A stretch of DNA of 64,000 nucleotides, from positions 52,630 through 116,629 of the forward strand of contig BQMF02000771.1 of the NCBI GenBank assembly GCA_027922465.2, read 5' to 3'. This DNA comes from Turritopsis dohrnii (lineage: Eukaryota; Cnidaria; Hydrozoa; Anthoathecata; Oceaniidae). Below, piece after piece: positions 59,735-64,000 of the stretch. The stretch's first letter is position 1; each line of letters starts with the position of its first letter. The notes beneath the pieces were generated by a model. The model made no database searches. It was not told the DNA's origin and saw nothing but the letters and a program-made list of their open reading frames with translations. The position numbers and the translations under genes were made by a program.

Positions 59735-60830
59735 AATAAACTTTTTCGAAAAAAAGTTGCAGTGAAGGCTAAGCTAGAAATAACTGAAAGTGTTTGCTTG
59801 AATTAAATCAAATATGCAAAGTATGTGAACCGTTGCCATGGATACGTAGTTGTATCAAAACAAGACGTATTGTGTAAGAGCCATATAAAAAAAAAACGTT
59901 TCGAAAAAAAATCAAAGCGAAAATCAAAACTTTCATTTAGTTTAGTTTCAAACTTTGATTCAAAACAAAAAGAAAAGCCTAAGTTGGTTTGTAGATTGAA
60001 TCACAATATATTTCAGAAGTACATTTTAGTACCGTTGCCATGAATACCCTGCACATCAACTTCGTATTTTGCCTCTGACGTCCGAAAAAAAATAAGCGGC
60101 AAAGTATTGAATACTACCGTGTAACAGCAACACGAAAAGTTGGAAGATGATGAAGAACAAAATCGAAAACTAACTTTCTAGCGTTTCTCGTGAAACTACT
60201 ATGCCTCCTCGCTCGCTTACTGTCAATGCGGGGCAATAAGAATTATAATTGAGAGGGCGTTTTAAAGCATAGAAGCATTTGAAAATCAGCCTCACCGTAA
60301 AATTTTATTTTATAAACTTTATTGTTTCAGTGTGTATATCAAGAATTAAAATAGCAGAAACTTATCTTTTATTACAAATTAAATTCAAACACTCAATGAA
60401 GAATAACATACTAAATCACAGTAGTTATCCTATTTCTTTATTTGGGTGATTTGATGAGAAACCTAACAAAACTTGTCATCGTCCCCTTCATCATTATGGA
60501 AGCTATTTTCAATTACAAAATCATTTAAATCTGATTGTGAGGTCAGAACATTTCTCGCAATAAATTTTTGAATAAAATTAACATCACTGCAAGAATAGTA
60601 CATTGGTCAGAAACATGATGAGTGGAATTTCTTTTGTTTTGTGGACTCTCTGTTGTTATTGAAGTTGTTTATTTTGGTATTTAATTCGATGTTTTGTTAT
60701 TTATTTAAGTACTTGACAAACATTATAAAAATCTAAGAAACCTGATGTTTTCACATCATCTCATATGCCAAAAACAAATGCTGACCATGCGCACACAATC
60801 TATGATATTTGAACTTGTCTCCTCCTTTAG
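59735..60830. repeat. Segment upstream of the microexon array, copy 2
   Basis: 59735-59885 matches 2735-2900. 59890-59930 matches 8330-8390, and about 59930-60680 matches 12815-13330. In the first unit these blocks are spread over 10 kb by insertions. Reading them as one continuous ancestral segment is therefore straightforward. It leads straight into the first microexon at 60831. Confidence 0.65.
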
Positions 60831-63800
60831 GGTCGAGTTCTTCCGTTAACACTATGATGGACCCAAATGAATGCGAACTTGTTGTCAGTGGCAATGAAGA
60901 AAGTATGTACATATTTCTTTTCCTAAATTATACATTACATTAGTATCCCAGATAAAATAGTAGAACTGCTGACCAAGCAAACACATTCTATGATATTTGA
61001 ACTTGTTTCCTCTTTTAGGGTCGAGTTCTTCCGTTAACACTATAATGGATCCAAATGAATGTGAACTTGTTGTCAGTGGCAATGAAAGTAGTATGCACAG
61101 ATTTCGTTTGTTATTTTATACAAAATACTAGTGTGGCAGATGAAATAGTAGAACTGCTGACCAAGCAAACACATTCTATGATATTTGAACTTGTTTCCTC
61201 TTTTAGGGTCGAGTTCTTCCGTTAACACTATAATGGAACCAAATGAATGTGAACTTGTTGTCAGTGGCAGTGAAAGAAGTATATACATATTTGTTTTGCT
61301 AAATTATACATTACATTAGTATCCCAGATAAAATAGTAGAACTGCGGACCAAGCAAACACATTCTATGATATTTGAACTTGTTTCCTCTTTTAGGGTTGA
61401 GTTCTTCTGTTAACAATATAATGGAACCAAATGAAAGTGAACTTGTTGCCAGTGGAAGTGAAAGCAGTATGTACAGATTTCTTTTGCTAAATTATATATT
61501 ACATTAGTATCCCAGATAAAATAGTAGAACTGCTGACCAAGCAAACACATTCTATGATATTTGAACTTGTTTCCTCTTTTAGGGTCGAGTTCTTCCGTTA
61601 ACACTATAATGGATCCAAATGAATGTGAACTTGTTGTCAGTGGCAATGAAAGTAGTATGCACAGATTTCGTTTGTTATTTTATACAAAATACTAGTGTGG
61701 CAGATGAAATAGTAGAACTGCTGACCAAGCAAACACATTCTATGATATTTGAACTTGTTTCCTCTTTTAGGGTCGAGTTCTTCCGTTAACACTATAATGG
61801 AACCAAATGAATGTGAACTTGTTGTCAGTGGCAGTGAAAGAAGTATATACATATTTGTTTTGCTAAATTATACATTACATTAGTATCCCAGATAAAATAG
61901 TAGAACTGCGGACCAAGCAAACACATTCTATGATATTTGAACTTGTTTCCTCTTTTAGGGTTGAGTTCTTCTGTTAACAATATAATGGAACCAAATGAAA
62001 GTGAACTTGTTGCCAGTGGAAGTGAAAGCAGTATGTACAGATTTCTTTTGCTAAATTATATATTACATTAGTATCCCAGATAAAATAGTAGAACTGCTGA
62101 CCAAGCAAACACATTCTATGATATTTGAACTTGTTTCCTCTTTTAGGGTCGAGTTCTTCCGTTAACACTATAATGGATCCAAATGAATTTGAACTTGTTG
62201 TCAGTGGCAATGAAGAAAGTATGTACATATTTCTTTTCCTAAATTATACATTACATTAGTATCCCAGATAAAATAGTAGAACTGCTGACCAAGCAAACAC
62301 ATTCTATGATATTTGAACTTGTTTCCTCTTTTAGGGTCGAGTTCTTCCGTTAACACTATAATGGATCCAAATGAATGTGAACTTGTTGTCAGTGGCAATG
62401 AAAGTAGTATGCACAGATTTCGTTTGTTATTTTATACAAAATACTAGTATGGCAGATGAAATAGCAGAACTGCAGACCAAGCAAACACATTCTATGATAT
62501 TTGAACTTGTTTCCTCTTTTAGGGTCGAGTTCTTCCGTTAACACTATAATGGAACCAAATGAATGTGAACTTGTTGTCAGTGGCAGTGAAAGAAGTATAT
62601 ATATACATATTTGTTTTGCTAAATTATACATTACATTAGTATCCCAGATAAAATAGTAGAACTGCTGACCAAGCAAACACATTCTATGATATTTGAACTT
62701 GTTTCCCCTTTTAGGGTTGAGTTCTTCTGTTAACAATATAATGGAACCAAATGAAAGTGAACTTGTTGCCAGTGGCAGTGAAAGCAGTATGTACAGATTT
62801 CTTTTGCTAAACTATATATTACATTAGTATCCCAGATAAAATAGTAGAACTGCTGACCAAGCAAACACATTCTATGATATTTGAACTTGTTTCCTCTTTT
62901 AGGGTTGAGTTCTTCTGTTAACAATATAATGGAACCAAATGAAAGTGAACTTGTTGCCAGTGGAAGTGAAAGCAGTATGTACAGATTTCTTTTGCTAAAT
63001 TATATATTACATTAGTATCCCAGATAAAATAGTAGAACTGCTGACCAAGCAAACACATTCTATGATATTTGAACTTGTTTCCTCTTTTAGGGTCGAGTTC
63101 TTCGGTTAACACTATAATGGATCCAAATGAATGTGAACTTGTTGTCAGTGGCAATGAAGAAAGTATGTACATATTTCTTTTCCTAAATTATACATTACAT
63201 TAGTATCCCAGATAAAACAGTAGAACTGCTGACCAAGCAAACACATTCTAAGATATTTGAACTTGTTTCCTCTTTTAGGGTCGAGTTCTTCCGTTAACAC
63301 TATAATGGATCCAAATGAATGTGAACTTGTTGTCAGTGGCAATGAAGAAAGTATGTACATATTTCTTTTCCTAAATTATACATTACATTAGTATCCCAGA
63401 TGAAATAGTAGAACTGCTGACTAAGCAAACACATTCTATGATATTTGAACTTGTTTCCTCTTTTAGGGTCGAGTTCTTCCGTTAACACTATAATGGAACC
63501 AAATGAATGTGAACTTGTTGTCAGTGGCCGTGAAAGAAGTATATACATATTTGTTTTGCTAAATTATACATTACATTAGTATCTCAGATAAAATAGTAGA
63601 ACTGCTGACCAAGCAAACACATTCTATGATATTTGAACTTGTTTCCTCTTTTAGGGTCGAGTTCTTCCGTTAACACTATAATAGATCCAAATGAATGTGA
63701 ACTTGTTGTCAGTGGCAATGAAAGTAGTATGCACAGATTTCGTTTGTTATTTTATACAAAATACTAGTATGGCAGATGAAATAGTGGAAATGCTGACCAA

Positions 63801-63914
63801 GCAAACACATTCTATGATATTTGAACTTGTTTCCTCTTTTAGGGTCGAGTTCTTCCGTTAACACTATAATGGAACCAAATGAATGTGAACTTGTTGTCAG
63901 TGGCAGTGAAAGAA
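60831..63914 (+). CDS. Tandem array of 17 microexons (72 nt each, 188-bp period)
   Basis: The exons start at 60831, 61019, 61207, 61395, 61583, 61771, 61959, 62147, 62335, 62523, 62715, 62903, 63091, 63279, 63467, 63655 and 63843. Each is 72 nt. The step is 188 bp every time except one of 192 (a TATA expansion in one intron). Each has an acceptor TTTCCTCTTTTAG (CCCC or TCCTCC in two) and a donor A/GTATRY. Two bases begin and one base ends each exon, so all are phase 1-1. The 24-residue unit has two subtypes: SSSSVNTIMDPNECELVVSG followed by NE, and SSSVNNIMEPNESELVASG. The last codon before the donor varies (AGT, AGA, AGC, GAA). No exon has a stop in frame. The array runs past the window end. 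By position it is the 5' part of a second copy of the NTPase gene. The peptide is not recognised. Confidence 0.8.
61019..62146 (+). repeat. Higher-order repeat: two 564-bp trimers
   Basis: The three-unit block 61019-61582 is repeated with hardly any change at 61583-62146. The variant order is the same: last codons AGT, AGA, AGC, and the third unit is of the MEPNESEL subtype. A further partial order follows from 62335. This shows that recent amplification copied groups of three units. Confidence 0.75.
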
Positions 63915-64000
63915 GTATGTACATATTTCTTTTCCTAAATTATACATTACATTAGTATCCCAGATAAAATAGTAGAACTGCTGACCAAGCAAACACATTC

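Noticed and set aside
60885..63924. A series of similar 65-115 codon ORFs on the minus strand
   Set aside because: They arise because the 188-bp repeat happens to lack stops in that frame. They cross the exon-intron borders of the + strand array and have no motif.
60831..64000. CRISPR-like array (regular repeat plus spacer)
   Set aside because: Both the 72-nt part and the 116-bp part are repeated, the spacing part is not unique, and splice signals border the unit. The window is eukaryotic.

Overview
The window is eukaryotic and AT-rich. It has spliced genes with consensus GT..AG introns and polypyrimidine acceptors, and many nested mobile elements: a LINE, a Penelope-like element, Helitrons, TIR elements and tRNA-derived SINEs. 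The mixture of Death-like, FN3 and ankyrin exons with this transposon content suggests an invertebrate metazoan, most likely a cnidarian. That is an inference; no species can be named. Layout: 1-528 is the 5' end of a minus-strand Helitron. 1825-2905 is the upstream part of a duplicated gene region, interrupted by a CR1/Jockey-type LINE (about 2935-8326) that itself carries two insertions. 8330-12780 holds Helitron ends and other repeats. From 13343 to 32753 on the + strand lies one long multi-exon gene whose exon phases fit together throughout. It has four copies of a 72-nt (one shortened) phase-1 microexon, two helical/Death-like exons, two tiny linker exons, a 2.8-kb exon for a P-loop NTPase resembling superfamily 1 helicases, a block of FN3 exons mixed with a second family of 69-nt phase-2 microexons, and an ankyrin exon with a short stop-containing last exon. 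This copy carries at least two frame-breaking single-base changes and one nonsense codon. A Penelope-like element sits in one intron (22156-23690) and a decayed autonomous Helitron in another (27.6-31.56 kb). 33-44 kb is mostly repeat or unrecognised sequence, with a decayed second ankyrin exon at 38.3 kb. 44699-50722 is an apparently complete 6.0-kb DNA transposon with about 460-bp terminal inverted repeats and one intact two-exon gene of 1559 codons; its zinc-binding modules, transposase-like core and XPG/FEN1-like nuclease region fit the Academ superfamily (AcademX-like). A 1.2-kb GACGTC-rich TIR element follows directly. From 56.19 kb the upstream region of the NTPase gene appears again, and from 60831 to the window end there are 17 copies of the same 72-nt microexon in an almost perfect 188-bp tandem array that runs off the edge. 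The main biological reading is that the window holds one whole and the start of a second unit of a tandemly duplicated, receptor-like gene family. Two unrelated families of symmetric microexons have multiplied inside it, so exons can be added, lost or skipped without changing frame. An immune-receptor role (NLR-like logic: Death-like module, NTPase, repeat modules) is an inference from architecture only.
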